From positions 1-64,000 of the forward strand of contig NZ_JACBZF010000002.1 in the NCBI RefSeq assembly GCF_013408095.1: 64,000 nucleotides of DNA, read 5' to 3'. Below the pieces are notes generated by a model. It worked only from the letters and a program-made list of their open reading frames with translations. It was not told the origin of the DNA and did no database searches. Numbering within the stretch: position 1 is the stretch's first letter; each line of letters starts with the position of its first letter. Origin of the DNA: Novosphingobium marinum (GTDB lineage Bacteria > Pseudomonadota > Alphaproteobacteria > Sphingomonadales > Sphingomonadaceae). Positions 35,128-44,486 of this stretch are shown here, piece by piece. The translations under genes and the position numbers were made by a program.

Positions 35128-37779
35128 ATGGATATCGCCAGCAGACCGTCCGAGCCCGTCGAGAACCCCGAAACCGCCGATGCAGCTCCTCCGCCGCATG
35201 CGCCGACGGTCATCCGCCGCGAGGACTATCGACCTCCCGAGTGGCTTGTGCCCGAAACCGCGCTCGACTTCTCGCTGGGTGCCGGAGAGACGACGGTTCG
35301 CTCCATGCTGAAAGTCGCCCGCAACCCCGACGGATCGGGCGACAAGACGATCCGCCTCAACGGCGACGGGATAGAGGCCCGTTCGGTCTCGGTCGACGGC
35401 AAGCCCGGCAATGGCTGGCGCATGGACGGGCCGGACCTGCTGATCGACCTCGACGGCGACGAGCACGAGATCGCGATCGAAACCGTGCTGAAGCCGGCGC
35501 AGAACAGCCAGCTCATGGGCCTTTATGCATCGAACGGCATGCTGTGCACCCAGTGCGAAGCCCAGGGTTTCCGCCGGATCACGTTCTTCCCTGACCGGCC
35601 CGACGTGCTATCGAGCTTCACGGTGCGCATGGAAGGGCCGAAGGATGCCTTCCCGGTCCTGCTTTCGAACGGCAACTGCGTAAAGGAAGGCGAGGACGGC
35701 GGCACGCACTGGGCCGAGTGGCACGATCCCTGGCCGAAGCCGAGCTACCTTTTCGCGCTCGTCGCCGGAGAACTCGTCTCCAATCACGACACCTTCACGA
35801 CGATGAGCGGACGCAAGGTCGACCTCAATATCTGGGTGCGGCCCGGCGACGAGGACCGGACCGGACACGCGATGGAATCGCTCAAGGCATCGATGAAGTG
35901 GGACGAGGAAACATTCGGTCGCGAATACGACCTCGACCTGTTCAACATCGTCGCGGTGTCCGATTTCAACATGGGCGCGATGGAGAACAAGGGCCTCAAC
36001 ATCTTCAACACGCGTTACGTCCTTGCCGATCCGGAGACCGCGACCGACGCTGACTACGATGCGATCGAAGGCGTCATCGGCCACGAATACTTCCACAACT
36101 GGTCGGGTAACCGCGTCACCTGTCGCGACTGGTTCCAGCTTTCGCTGAAAGAAGGCTTCACCGTCCTGCGCGACCAGCTGTTCAGCGCCGACATGGGTTC
36201 GGAGGCGGTCAAGCGGATCGAGGACGTCCGCATCCTCCGTTCCGCCCAGTACCCCGAGGATTCCGGCCCGCTTGCGCACCCGATCCGGCCCGACAGCTAT
36301 GAGGAAATCTCGAACTTCTATACTGCCACGGTCTACAACAAGGGTGCCGAAGTCATCCGGATGATGCGCACCATGGCCGGTCCCGAACGGTTCCGCGAAG
36401 GCACCGACCTCTATTTCGAGCGCCACGACGGCGAAGCCGCGACCTGCGAGGATTTTGTCAAGGCGATCGAGGACGGCGCGGGGCTCGACCTCGGACAATT
36501 CCGTTTGTGGTATTCGCAGGCCGGCACCCCGCAGGTAAAGGCGAAGCTGCTGCACGAGAACGGCTTCGCGACCGTCAGGCTGGAGCAGACAGTGCCTGTC
36601 ACGCCGGGTCAGCCCGAAAAGCAGCCCATGCCGATCCCGCTCAAGCTTGCGCTTTTCGAGCGCGAGACCGGGAAGCACAAGGGCGAGGCGCTCGTCGTCC
36701 TCGACAAGGAGAGCGCCGACTTTTCGTTCAAGGGGCACGAGCGTCGCCCGGTCCTGTCGATCAATCGCGGGTTTTCCGCGCCGGTCGCGGTCGAGATCGA
36801 CACCACCTCGGAAGACCTCGTGTTTCTCGCGGCGAAGGACGACGACGCCTTCGCCCGTTACGAAGCGATGCAGAGCCTTGTCGTGCGCCACCTGATCTCG
36901 GCCATCGGCGGTGGTCTTGGCGAACGCGAGCGCGATCTCGAGCGCGACGCGGTCAGCCAGGCCATCGAATCGGCGCTTTTCGACGAGGACCTCGACGACC
37001 TGATGCGCGGCGAGCTGATGATCCTTCCCGCCGAAGCCTATCTTGCCGAGCAGATGCTGGTCGCCGATCCGGGCGCGATCCATGCCGAGCGCGAGGGCTT
37101 GCGCGCCTGGCTCGGCGAGGAACTTCAGGAAGACTTCGAGGACCTGCACGACCGGGTGAGCGAAGTGCCGTACGGGCGCGACGCCGCGTCGCGAGGGGCG
37201 CGAAAGCTGAAGACGCAGGCACTCCTCTATCTCGCCGCCGGAGCGCCCGAGGAAGCCGCCGAGCGGGCCGCGCGTCAGTACGCACTCGCTGACAACATGA
37301 CCGACCGGCAGGGCGCCCTGATGGTTCTGTGCGGCCTGGACGTCCCGGAGCGCGACAAGGCGCTCGCCGATTTCCGCAAACGATACGAGGGCAACGCGCT
37401 CGTCCTCGACAAGTGGTTCGCGTTGCAGGCGGGATCGCTGCACCCCGACGTGCTCGAACACGTCAGGGAGCTTGCGGGGCATCCAGATTTCACTCTCGGC
37501 AACCCGAACCGCGTGCGCTCGCTCTACATGGCCTTCGCGATGAACCCGGCGGCCTTCCATGCGGAAAGCGGCGAAGGCTACCGTATGATTGCCGACCTTA
37601 TCCTGAAGCTGGACCCGATCAATTCGCAGACTGCTGCCCGGTTCGTGCCGCCGCTCGGTCGCTGGCGCCGGATCGAGCCGGTGCGGTCCGACCTGATGCG
37701 CGGGGAACTGGAGCGGATCGCCGCGACGCCCCATCTGTCCCGCGACGTGCGCGAACAGGTGACCAAGAGCCTTGGCTGA
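35128..37779 (+). CDS. pepN: Aminopeptidase N
   Basis: M1-family zinc aminopeptidase of 883 residues, the family size. The GAMEN exopeptidase motif is at residues 283-287 and the zinc site HEYFHNW at 319-325, with Glu342 (LKEG) as third ligand. A helical C-terminal domain occupies the last 300 residues. It removes N-terminal amino acids from peptides in the cytoplasm. The ATG at 35128 adds a Pro/Ala-rich N-terminal extension of about 25 residues. The pgeF gene follows within a few bases. Confidence 0.95.
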   Translation: MDIASRPSEPVENPETADAAPPPHAPTVIRREDYRPPEWLVPETALDFSLGAGETTVRSMLKVARNPDGSGDKTIRLNGDGIEARSVSVDGKPGNGWRMDGPDLLIDLDGDEHEIAIETVLKPAQNSQLMGLYASNGMLCTQCEAQGFRRITFFPDRPDVLSSFTVRMEGPKDAFPVLLSNGNCVKEGEDGGTHWAEWHDPWPKPSYLFALVAGELVSNHDTFTTMSGRKVDLNIWVRPGDEDRTGHAMESLKASMKWDEETFGREYDLDLFNIVAVSDFNMGAMENKGLNIFNTRYVLADPETATDADYDAIEGVIGHEYFHNWSGNRVTCRDWFQLSLKEGFTVLRDQLFSADMGSEAVKRIEDVRILRSAQYPEDSGPLAHPIRPDSYEEISNFYTATVYNKGAEVIRMMRTMAGPERFREGTDLYFERHDGEAATCEDFVKAIEDGAGLDLGQFRLWYSQAGTPQVKAKLLHENGFATVRLEQTVPVTPGQPEKQPMPIPLKLALFERETGKHKGEALVVLDKESADFSFKGHERRPVLSINRGFSAPVAVEIDTTSEDLVFLAAKDDDAFARYEAMQSLVVRHLISAIGGGLGERERDLERDAVSQAIESALFDEDLDDLMRGELMILPAEAYLAEQMLVADPGAIHAEREGLRAWLGEELQEDFEDLHDRVSEVPYGRDAASRGARKLKTQALLYLAAGAPEEAAERAARQYALADNMTDRQGALMVLCGLDVPERDKALADFRKRYEGNALVLDKWFALQAGSLHPDVLEHVRELAGHPDFTLGNPNRVRSLYMAFAMNPAAFHAESGEGYRMIADLILKLDPINSQTAARFVPPLGRWRRIEPVRSDLMRGELERIAATPHLSRDVREQVTKSLG

Positions 37780-37780
37780 C

Positions 37781-38551
37781 ATGTGCGGACAGTCCGTCGA
37801 GGTGCTGCGGGCCAGCGCGCTCGACGGTGTGCCGCACGGGTTTTTCGGACGGCGCGGCGGCGTCTCGACGGGTGAAGTCGCTGGCCTGAATGTGGGCTAT
37901 GGATCGGGCGACGACGCAGCGTGCATTTCGGAGAACCGGACGAAAGTCGTCGAGGCGGTGGCTCCCGGCGCGACGCTGGTCACGGTCTACCAAGTCCACT
38001 CACCGCAATGCGTGAGGGTGGATCGCCCATGGGAAGAGGACAATAGGCCGGAGGCGGATGCGCTGGTGACCGATCGACCCGGCGTGCTCCTGGGAATTCT
38101 TACCGCCGATTGCGCGCCCGTGCTGCTCCTCGACCGGCAAGCCAACGTCGTCGGCGCGGCCCATGCGGGCTGGAAAGGTGCCATTGCGGGCGTTACCGAC
38201 GCGACAATCGCCGCGATGGAAGCTCTCGGCGCAAACCGGGAGCGGATCGCGGCGGCGATTGGTCCCTGCATCGCTTGGGGGAGCTATGAAGTCGATGACG
38301 CGTTTCGCGAGCGCTTCCTTGCCGAAGCCGAACGCAACGATGCCCATTTCTCCGGCGGTCGGGCGGGACATTGGCAGTTCGACCTCGAAGGCTACGTTGC
38401 CGCCCGTCTTGCATCACAGGGCATCGCCACTGTCGAGTGTCTTGGCGAAGACACCTGCGCGCAGCCCGGTCGGTTCTTTTCCTACCGCCGCGCGACGCAA
38501 CGGGGCGAGGCGGCATACGGCCGTCAAATCTCGGTCATAGGTCCCGCCTGA
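37781..38551 (+). CDS. pgeF: Purine nucleoside phosphorylase / laccase-domain protein (YfiH type)
   Basis: A 256-residue protein of the YfiH/DUF152 family, known as a multifunctional purine nucleoside phosphorylase and linked to peptidoglycan editing in E. coli. The zinc ligands are visible: VYQVHSPQC, ILTADCAPVLL and GAAHAGWKGAIAG. It starts MCGQSVEVLRASALDGVPHGFFGRRGGVSTG. The ATG at 37781 is chosen; a TTG at 37772 would overlap pepN. Probably read with pepN. Confidence 0.9.
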   Translation: MCGQSVEVLRASALDGVPHGFFGRRGGVSTGEVAGLNVGYGSGDDAACISENRTKVVEAVAPGATLVTVYQVHSPQCVRVDRPWEEDNRPEADALVTDRPGVLLGILTADCAPVLLLDRQANVVGAAHAGWKGAIAGVTDATIAAMEALGANRERIAAAIGPCIAWGSYEVDDAFRERFLAEAERNDAHFSGGRAGHWQFDLEGYVAARLASQGIATVECLGEDTCAQPGRFFSYRRATQRGEAAYGRQISVIGPA

Positions 38552-38745
38552 GCGGCCGACACGAAATCGCCAAAAAGGCGGTTGGCACGTGTGTTTTTCG
38601 CGTCTATCAGGCGCGCCAAGCCGGAACCTGCCCGAGTGCCCTGCTCGTGTGGGAAACGGTCTTCCGGGGGGTCGGGCTCGTTTTCGATGACGCAACGCCC
38701 GTATCGACCCGGGTAGAAACGGTTTAATCCAGGCAAGGGTCGATC

Positions 38746-39312
38746 ATGGCAGAAAATGCGGTCACTGGCACTCCGGAGGAAATGTCCGGGGATGGGGTGC
38801 GGCGGCGCGATTTCATCAATATCGCGGCGGTCAGCGCGGCGGGCGTCGGCGGCGTGGCCGTGCTCGTGCCGCTTATCAGCCAGATGGCCCCTTCTGCGGA
38901 CGTGCTGGCGGCATCCTCGACCGAAGTCGACATCTCCTCGATCCAGCCCGGACAGGCGGTCAAGGCCGTGTTCCGCAAGCAGCCCGTCTTCATCAAGCAC
39001 CTTACAGCCAAGGAAATCGCGGCGGCCGATGCGGTGAATGTCGGCTCGCTTCGCGACCCGCAGTCGCTCGACGAACGCGTCAAGGAAGGTCATCGCGAAT
39101 GGCTCATCACGATGGGCGTTTGCACTCACCTCGGTTGCGTTCCGCTCGGTGCAGGCGAAGGCGAGAACAAGGGCGAGTACGGCGGTTATTTCTGCCCGTG
39201 TCATGGTTCGCACTACGATACCGCCGGCCGCATTCGCAAAGGTCCGGCGCCCACGAATCTCGAAGTGCCGGAATACGAGTTCACGTCAGACACCATCGTC
39301 CAGATCGGTTGA
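38746..39312 (+). CDS. petA: Ubiquinol-cytochrome c reductase, Rieske iron-sulfur subunit
   Basis: Carries electrons from ubiquinol to cytochrome c1 in the bc1 complex. The 188 residues begin with a twin-arginine type N-terminus (RRRDFINIAAVSAAGVGGVAVLVP), which anchors and exports the folded protein. The 2Fe-2S site is CTHLGCVPL and CPCHGSHYD, with two Cys-His pairs and the disulfide Cys. First gene of petABC. The 194-base upstream gap probably holds the promoter; a weak inverted pair CGCC/GGCG flanks an A5 run near 38568. Confidence 0.97.
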   Translation: MAENAVTGTPEEMSGDGVRRRDFINIAAVSAAGVGGVAVLVPLISQMAPSADVLAASSTEVDISSIQPGQAVKAVFRKQPVFIKHLTAKEIAAADAVNVGSLRDPQSLDERVKEGHREWLITMGVCTHLGCVPLGAGEGENKGEYGGYFCPCHGSHYDTAGRIRKGPAPTNLEVPEYEFTSDTIVQIG

Positions 39313-39323
39313 GGTAAGAGATC

Positions 39324-40646
39324 ATGAGTTTCCCCTGGGCCAAGGAGTATCAGCCGTCCCATCCGACGATGCGGTGGCTTGACGAAAAACTCCCGCTGCC
39401 GCGTCTCGTCTACAATGCTATCGGTGCTGGTTATCCGGTTCCACGCAACCTCAACTACTTCTGGAATTTCGGCGTTCTCGCCGGGTTCTGTCTCATGCTG
39501 CAGATCGTCACCGGAATCATCCTGGCGATGCATTATGCGCCGAACGCGCTGGTCGCCTTCGATTCGACCGAGCACATCATGCGCGACGTCAACTGGGGCT
39601 GGATGATGCGCTATGCGCACGCTAACGGTGCCTCGGCGTTCTTCGTGGTCGTTTACATCCACATCTTCCGCGGCCTGTTCTTCTCGTCGTACAAGGCTCC
39701 GCGCGAGATGATCTGGCTGCTCGGCGTCGTTATCTTCCTGCTGATGATGGCGACCGCCTTCATGGGCTACGTGCTTCCATGGGGGCAGATGAGCTTCTGG
39801 GGCGCGAAGGTCATCACCGGCCTGTTCTCCGCGATCCCGCTCGTCGGTGAACCGTTGCAGACCTGGTTGCTCGGCGGATTCGCGCCGGACAACGCGGCCC
39901 TGAACCGTTTCTTTTCGCTGCACTACCTGCTGCCGTTCGTTATCGCGGGTGTGGTCATCCTCCACATCTGGGCGCTGCACATCCCCGGCTCGTCCAACCC
40001 AACCGGCGTAGAGGTGAAGACCGCTGCCGACACGGTGCCGTTCCATCCGTACTACACGGCAAAGGACGGTTTCGGGCTGGGTGTGTTCCTTATCCTCTAC
40101 TGCGCGGTGCTGTTCTTTGCGCCGAATGCGCTCGGCCACCCGGACAACTACATTCCGGCCAACCCGATGAGCACGCCTGCGCACATCGTTCCCGAATGGT
40201 ATTTCTGGCCGTTCTACGCGATTCTTCGCGCCTTCACGCAGGACTTCCTGTTCATCCCGGCCAAGCTGATGGGCGTGATAGCGATGTTCGCCTCGATCCT
40301 CGTGTGGTTCTTCCTGCCCTGGCTCGATCGCTCGCCGGTTCGCTCGGGCATCTATCGCCCGCTGTTCCGCAAGTTCTTCTGGTTCGGCCTCATTCCGGCC
40401 ATGGCGGTGCTGTTCTACTGCGGTGGCGCTCCGGCAGAGGAGCCCTTCGTGATGCTCAGCCAGATCGCGTCGCTCTATTACTTCGCGCACTTCCTCATCA
40501 TCCTGCCGATCGTCTCCGCTATCGAGCGGCCCGATCCGCTACCTTACTCGATCACCGAGAAGGTGCTGGGCGAGGACGAGAACTCTGCGCTGGCGCCTTC
40601 GGCGGTGCCCGTCGAGAAGTCCGACGCCGCTCCGGCAGCATCCTGA
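39324..40646 (+). CDS. petB: Cytochrome b of the bc1 complex
   Basis: Membrane subunit of cytochrome bc1, 440 residues with eight transmembrane helices. The heme-binding histidines lie in [19 protein letters not shown] and [25 protein letters not shown], and the Qo-site motif is [17 protein letters not shown]-terminal extension ([26 protein letters not shown]) beyond the usual end is low in complexity. It lies 11 bases after petA. Confidence 0.97.
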   Translation: MSFPWAKEYQPSHPTMRWLDEKLPLPRLVYNAIGAGYPVPRNLNYFWNFGVLAGFCLMLQIVTGIILAMHYAPNALVAFDSTEHIMRDVNWGWMMRYAHANGASAFFVVVYIHIFRGLFFSSYKAPREMIWLLGVVIFLLMMATAFMGYVLPWGQMSFWGAKVITGLFSAIPLVGEPLQTWLLGGFAPDNAALNRFFSLHYLLPFVIAGVVILHIWALHIPGSSNPTGVEVKTAADTVPFHPYYTAKDGFGLGVFLILYCAVLFFAPNALGHPDNYIPANPMSTPAHIVPEWYFWPFYAILRAFTQDFLFIPAKLMGVIAMFASILVWFFLPWLDRSPVRSGIYRPLFRKFFWFGLIPAMAVLFYCGGAPAEEPFVMLSQIASLYYFAHFLIILPIVSAIERPDPLPYSITEKVLGEDENSALAPSAVPVEKSDAAPAAS

Positions 40647-40674
40647 CAACCCGAGAGACGGAAAGAAAAAAGAC

Positions 40675-41517
40675 ATGATCCGCATCATTTCCATTCTCGT
40701 CGGGCTGTTCTTCGGCGTGGCGCTCGCCTGGTCTTTCGTTGTCGGCGCGGTTACCTTCGCGCAGGAAGGAAAGCCGGAAACGGCAGAACACGCCTTCCAC
40801 GAGTATCCCAAGGACCTGCACCTCGCCAGCGACGGCGCGTTCGGCAAGTTCGACCGCCAGCAGCTCCAGCGCGGTTTCCAGGTCTACAAGGAAGTCTGCT
40901 CGGCCTGTCACGGGCTCAAGCACGTTGCGTTCCGGAGCCTCGAGCAGCTCGGCTATACCGAGCCCGAAGTGAAGGCGATCGCCGCCGGGTTCCAGGTCCC
41001 AGGACTCGACCCGAACACCGGTGAACAGACGACGCGTCCGGGCGTCCCGACCGACTACTTCCCTGCGCCGTTCGCGAACGACATCGCGGCGCGTGCAGCC
41101 AACAACAACGCGATCCCGCCCGACCTTTCGCTCATCACGAAAGCCCGTCATGACGGCGGCGCGTATGTCTACTCGCTTCTGACCGGATACCAGGATCCGC
41201 CGGCGGCTCTCCTGCAGGAGTTCCCCGAAGCTGCTCCGGGGACGGGACTCTACTACAATCCGTATTTCCCGAACCTCAATCTGGCGATGGCACCGCCGCT
41301 CATGAGCGACGGGCAGGTGACTTACGGCGACGGTACCGCCGCTACTGTAGAACAGATGTCGAAGGACGTTTCGGCGTTCCTCGTGTGGGCCGGTGAGCCG
41401 ACCCTCGAGAAGCGCAAGCAGACGGGATGGCCGGTACTGGGCTTCCTGCTTTTTGCCACCGTCCTCGCCTACCTCGCCTACCGCAGCATCTGGGCACACA
41501 AGAAGGCCAAGCACTGA
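40675..41517 (+). CDS. petC: Cytochrome c1
   Basis: Heme c subunit of the bc1 complex, 280 residues. The signal peptide is MIRIISILVGLFFGVALAWSF and onward. The heme attachment CSACH is at residues 75-79 (C75, C78, H79), the likely axial Met in LNLAMAPPLM, and a C-terminal membrane anchor is present (GWPVLGFLLFATVLAYLAYRSIWAHKKAKH). Last gene of petABC; a strong terminator follows. Confidence 0.97.
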   Translation: MIRIISILVGLFFGVALAWSFVVGAVTFAQEGKPETAEHAFHEYPKDLHLASDGAFGKFDRQQLQRGFQVYKEVCSACHGLKHVAFRSLEQLGYTEPEVKAIAAGFQVPGLDPNTGEQTTRPGVPTDYFPAPFANDIAARAANNNAIPPDLSLITKARHDGGAYVYSLLTGYQDPPAALLQEFPEAAPGTGLYYNPYFPNLNLAMAPPLMSDGQVTYGDGTAATVEQMSKDVSAFLVWAGEPTLEKRKQTGWPVLGFLLFATVLAYLAYRSIWAHKKAKH

Positions 41518-41544
41518 GGTTGGCGATCGAGATCGCAAATCCTG

Positions 41545-41577
41545 CGCCCCTCGCGACAATGTCGCGGGGGGCGTTTT
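41545..41577 (+). terminator. Intrinsic terminator after petC, in the leader of apt
   Basis: CGCCCCTCGCGAC and GTCGCGGGGGGCG form a 13-pair stem (one T-G pair) with an AAT loop, followed by TTTT at 41574-41577. The apt GTG start lies only 16 bases beyond it, so the hairpin occupies the apt leader. Confidence 0.85.
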
Positions 41578-41593
41578 GCATTGGGGAGCAGGC

Positions 41594-42130
41594 GTGACAC
41601 CCGATGATCTTAGAAAGCTTATCCGCGACATCCCCGACTTTCCGAAACCGGGCATTCTCTTTCGCGACGTTACCACGCTAATCGGCAATGGACCGGGATT
41701 CGCCGCGGCGGTGCGGCTCATGACCGATCGGGTATCGAGGTCGGGCGCGACCGCAGTAGCCGGGATCGAGGCGCGTGGCTTCATCTTCGGTGCCGCCATC
41801 GCGGCGAGGCTCGAATTGCCGTTCGTTCCCGTGCGAAAGCCCGGCAAGCTGCCAGTGCCGGTGCTGGCGATGGATTATGCGCTGGAATACGGCACCGACA
41901 CGCTCGAAGTCGATCCGGGGGCGGTCGCGGATGGCGCGTCGGTCGCGCTCGTCGACGATCTCATCGCCACGGGCGGCACGGCGAAGGCCGCGCTCGATTT
42001 GCTCCGACAGGCGGGGGCCGACGTTTCACGCGCACTGTTTCTGGTCGACCTCCCCGATCTGGGCGGCGCCGAAAAGCTCCGCGCGAGCGGCGTCGAGGTG
42101 GAAGCGTTGATCGCCTATGCCGGTCATTGA
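41594..42130 (+). CDS. apt: Adenine phosphoribosyltransferase
   Basis: Purine salvage enzyme making AMP from adenine and PRPP; 178 residues. The PRPP loop VALVDDLIATGGTAKAALDLL and the adenine region FRDVTTLIGNGPGFAAAVRLM are typical. The start is GTG at 41594 with GGGGAGCAGG just upstream. It lies 16 bases beyond the petC terminator, so its transcription depends on read-through or a promoter overlapping the hairpin. Confidence 0.93.
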   Translation: MTPDDLRKLIRDIPDFPKPGILFRDVTTLIGNGPGFAAAVRLMTDRVSRSGATAVAGIEARGFIFGAAIAARLELPFVPVRKPGKLPVPVLAMDYALEYGTDTLEVDPGAVADGASVALVDDLIATGGTAKAALDLLRQAGADVSRALFLVDLPDLGGAEKLRASGVEVEALIAYAGH

Positions 42131-42152
42131 AGGGCAACGTCGCCGCGTTCGT

Positions 42153-43487
42153 TCAGGCGGCGCGATTTCGCTTTTTGCCTTCTCTGGGCTGCGATCCCTC
42201 CGCCAGTTCCATCACATCCTTCGATGCCACGACCGTCCCGAGCTCGGTCAGCGCGAAGTGGTTCGCTTCGATGTCGGCGAGGTCGTAGACGTAATTGACC
42301 ATGATGCCGTGCGACTGCTTAATTCCGTTCTGCGATCTATCCGCCTCGGCGTGAATGGCTTCCAGGCGCGCACCGTTGCCAAGGTGGAACCTTGCAACCG
42401 GATCGTGCGGCAGCCCGGATCCGGAGCGCGCGCCGACGAGATAGCGCGCCGCCTCCCGGCGTAATTCCTCGCCTTTGGGAGGCCCGGCTTCGGCACCGCG
42501 CTCGCCCGCAAGCCATTTCGCGAACCTCGGAACCGGCGAGAGTGTCGCGAAGGTCGAAAGATGGGGCAGTTCTTCCTGCAGGAGGCCAACGACCCGCTTG
42601 ATCAGGAAGTTACCGAAAGGGATGCCTCGCAGCCCTTCCTGGCAATTCGAAATCGAGTAGAAGATGGCGTGGCTGGCCTCGCGCGCGCCCGTCTCCTCTC
42701 GCTCGGGGCCGATGATCGACCCGATCGAGTCCGGCAATTGCCGGGTCAGGGCCACTTCGACGAAGATCAGCGGGTCGTCGGCCATCTGCGGATGGAAGAA
42801 GCCGTAACACCGCCGGTCCGCGGGCTCGACCCGCCGTCGCAGGTCTTCCCACCCGTCGATGGAATGCACCGCCTCGTACCGGATGATGCGCTCGAGAAGT
42901 CTGGCGGGAGAATCCCACCCGATCTTCCGAAGTTCGAGAAAGCCGGCGTTGAACCACGATGCGAAGGCGGCTTCCATTTCCTTGTCGAGGATCTTCAGAC
43001 TCGTCGTTCGCTCGGGTGCGCTCAGGAGATCCGATCGCATCGCGATAAGTCGCTGCGTCCCTTGCGGCGCGAGATTCAGGATGCGGATGAGTCGCTGGGT
43101 GCGCGATTCGGTCGCCTCGTTCAGCGCATGGGCCGAAGCCTCGTCGCGCCGTTCGAGCCATTGCGCAATCGCACTGTCGATCGCCTCGCGATTGCGGGGA
43201 TGAAGGTCATGGACCCTGGCTAGGAACGCGTGCCGGTCAGCAAGGTCGCTCGCCTCGTACAGGTCGAAGAAGGCCGATGCGAGCGCCGGCCCCGATGCGC
43301 GTCCCCGCAGCGAAAGGATTGCGCCTGCAAGGTCGAGCAAGCTTTCGCTGCTTTCAGGCCGGGGCGCGATTCCTAGTTTGGTGAGTGCCTTGCCGATACC
43401 GGACGACATCAGCATGTCGAGCGGATTGAGCCGCCATGCGCCACCGCTGCCTTCAGCTCTCTGTTTCGTCCGCGACGTGTTCATCAT
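42153..43487 (-). CDS. Malonyl-CoA decarboxylase
   Basis: A 444-residue protein of the MCD (MLYCD) family, which decarboxylates malonyl-CoA to acetyl-CoA. The N-terminal helical domain covers about residues 50-150. The C-terminal GNAT-like catalytic domain shows RRCYGFFHPQMADDPLIFVEVAL, ISNCQEGLRGIPFGNFLIKRVV, LSTFATLSPVPRFAKWL and NPV-like GIMVNYVYDLADIEANHFAL. No partner genes (malonyl-CoA synthetase, transporter) are adjacent. Convergent with apt. Confidence 0.9.
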   Translation of the reverse strand: MMNTSRTKQRAEGSGGAWRLNPLDMLMSSGIGKALTKLGIAPRPESSESLLDLAGAILSLRGRASGPALASAFFDLYEASDLADRHAFLARVHDLHPRNREAIDSAIAQWLERRDEASAHALNEATESRTQRLIRILNLAPQGTQRLIAMRSDLLSAPERTTSLKILDKEMEAAFASWFNAGFLELRKIGWDSPARLLERIIRYEAVHSIDGWEDLRRRVEPADRRCYGFFHPQMADDPLIFVEVALTRQLPDSIGSIIGPEREETGAREASHAIFYSISNCQEGLRGIPFGNFLIKRVVGLLQEELPHLSTFATLSPVPRFAKWLAGERGAEAGPPKGEELRREAARYLVGARSGSGLPHDPVARFHLGNGARLEAIHAEADRSQNGIKQSHGIMVNYVYDLADIEANHFALTELGTVVASKDVMELAEGSQPREGKKRNRAA

Positions 43488-43690
43488 GCCTCACCGTCAT
43501 TCGCTCTGATGGCAGCGCGGGGGACGCGCACCTGTTTCCACCGATATGGGCATTTCTCATCGGATTGAAATTGGGAGCATGCTTTCCGATCCGCGAAAGC
43601 GGCCTGAAGTGGCCGGCCCATGTCGGGCAAGGCCGCAATCGCGATTGACGCGCCGGTCGTTTCCATGCAATCCGAATGTGGCTCGGCGAT

Positions 43691-43764
43691 GCGGGTATAG
43701 CTTAGTGGTAAAGCCCCAGCCTTCCAAGCTGGTTATGCGGGTTCGATTCCCGCTACCCGCTCCA
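43691..43764 (+). tRNA. tRNA-Gly(UCC)
   Basis: The sequence folds with acceptor strands GCGGGTA/TACCCGC, a D arm, anticodon stem CCAGC/GCTGG with loop CTTCCAA (anticodon UCC), a T arm GCGGG-TTCGATT-CCCGC, and an encoded CCA end. All arms pair, so the gene is complete. Confidence 0.97.
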
Positions 43765-43783
43765 GCCGCCCTTCCGCCAGCAC

Positions 43784-44356
43784 TCAGTAGACGTTGAACT
43801 TCGTGTGGTACTCGGCGTAGCTGTTCTTGACCGCGCGGCCGTATTTTTTCCGCCAGTCGCCTTCGCAGGGCCTGATGAAGTTCGGGTCGTTGAGCCGCTT
43901 CTTCTCGTAATCGAACCCGCTCTCGTACCATTCGAGGAATTGCGAGGTCGCCGTCCGGTGCGAGGGATGGCTTGCGGCGTTGCCGATCTCGAGAACCTCC
44001 AGCGCTGCCTTGCGGAAATTGGTGTCGCGCGATCCCTCGCAGTATTCGACGTGGGCATCGAAACTGCCGATCGACTTGGCGAATGCGCCCCGGCTGTACG
44101 TATGCATGACCTTTCCGGTCGCGCTTCCCGAATAGCCGTGGGAAACCGGCGTATCCTTGCCGGACGATGTTCCGGTCGTCCCGTCTATGGCCTTGTCGAC
44201 TTCCTTGTTCGCCTTGCCTTCCAGCTTCTTCTGGATCTTCTTGGCGGTGTTGTCGAGAAAGTCGAACGGACCGGCCGAGGCGGGGCCGGAGACAAGAACC
44301 AGCGGCATAATCAATGCCGTGGATCGCAATAACAGGCGTGAACGTGTCATCTGCAC
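43784..44356 (-). CDS. Secreted protein of unknown function (190 aa)
   Basis: I do not recognise the family. MTRSRLLLRSTALIMPLVLVSGPASA at the start is a signal peptide (an ATG at 44350 is as likely as that at 44356), followed by GPFDFLDNTAKKIQKKLEGKANKEVDKAID, a Lys-rich helix. The C-terminal half is Tyr- and charge-rich with two Cys (EYCEGSRD and RPCEGDWRKKYG) that may form a disulfide. Stands between tRNA-Gly and panC. Confidence 0.65.
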   Translation of the reverse strand: MQMTRSRLLLRSTALIMPLVLVSGPASAGPFDFLDNTAKKIQKKLEGKANKEVDKAIDGTTGTSSGKDTPVSHGYSGSATGKVMHTYSRGAFAKSIGSFDAHVEYCEGSRDTNFRKAALEVLEIGNAASHPSHRTATSQFLEWYESGFDYEKKRLNDPNFIRPCEGDWRKKYGRAVKNSYAEYHTKFNVY

Positions 44357-44486
44357 CTCCCCGAATGGTGCTCGGATGCAGAAAGACTGACCTGCTCTGC
44401 CTTCGAGTCAAGCCGCGCTGACCTTGACCCGGCCAAAGCGCTTGTGACGATTACAGAAAAATTTCGGACCGGCGCTCTCTAGTCCT

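Noticed and set aside
35608..37782. 724-codon open frame opposite pepN
   Set aside because: Antisense shadow; pepN carries the GAMEN and HEXXH motifs.
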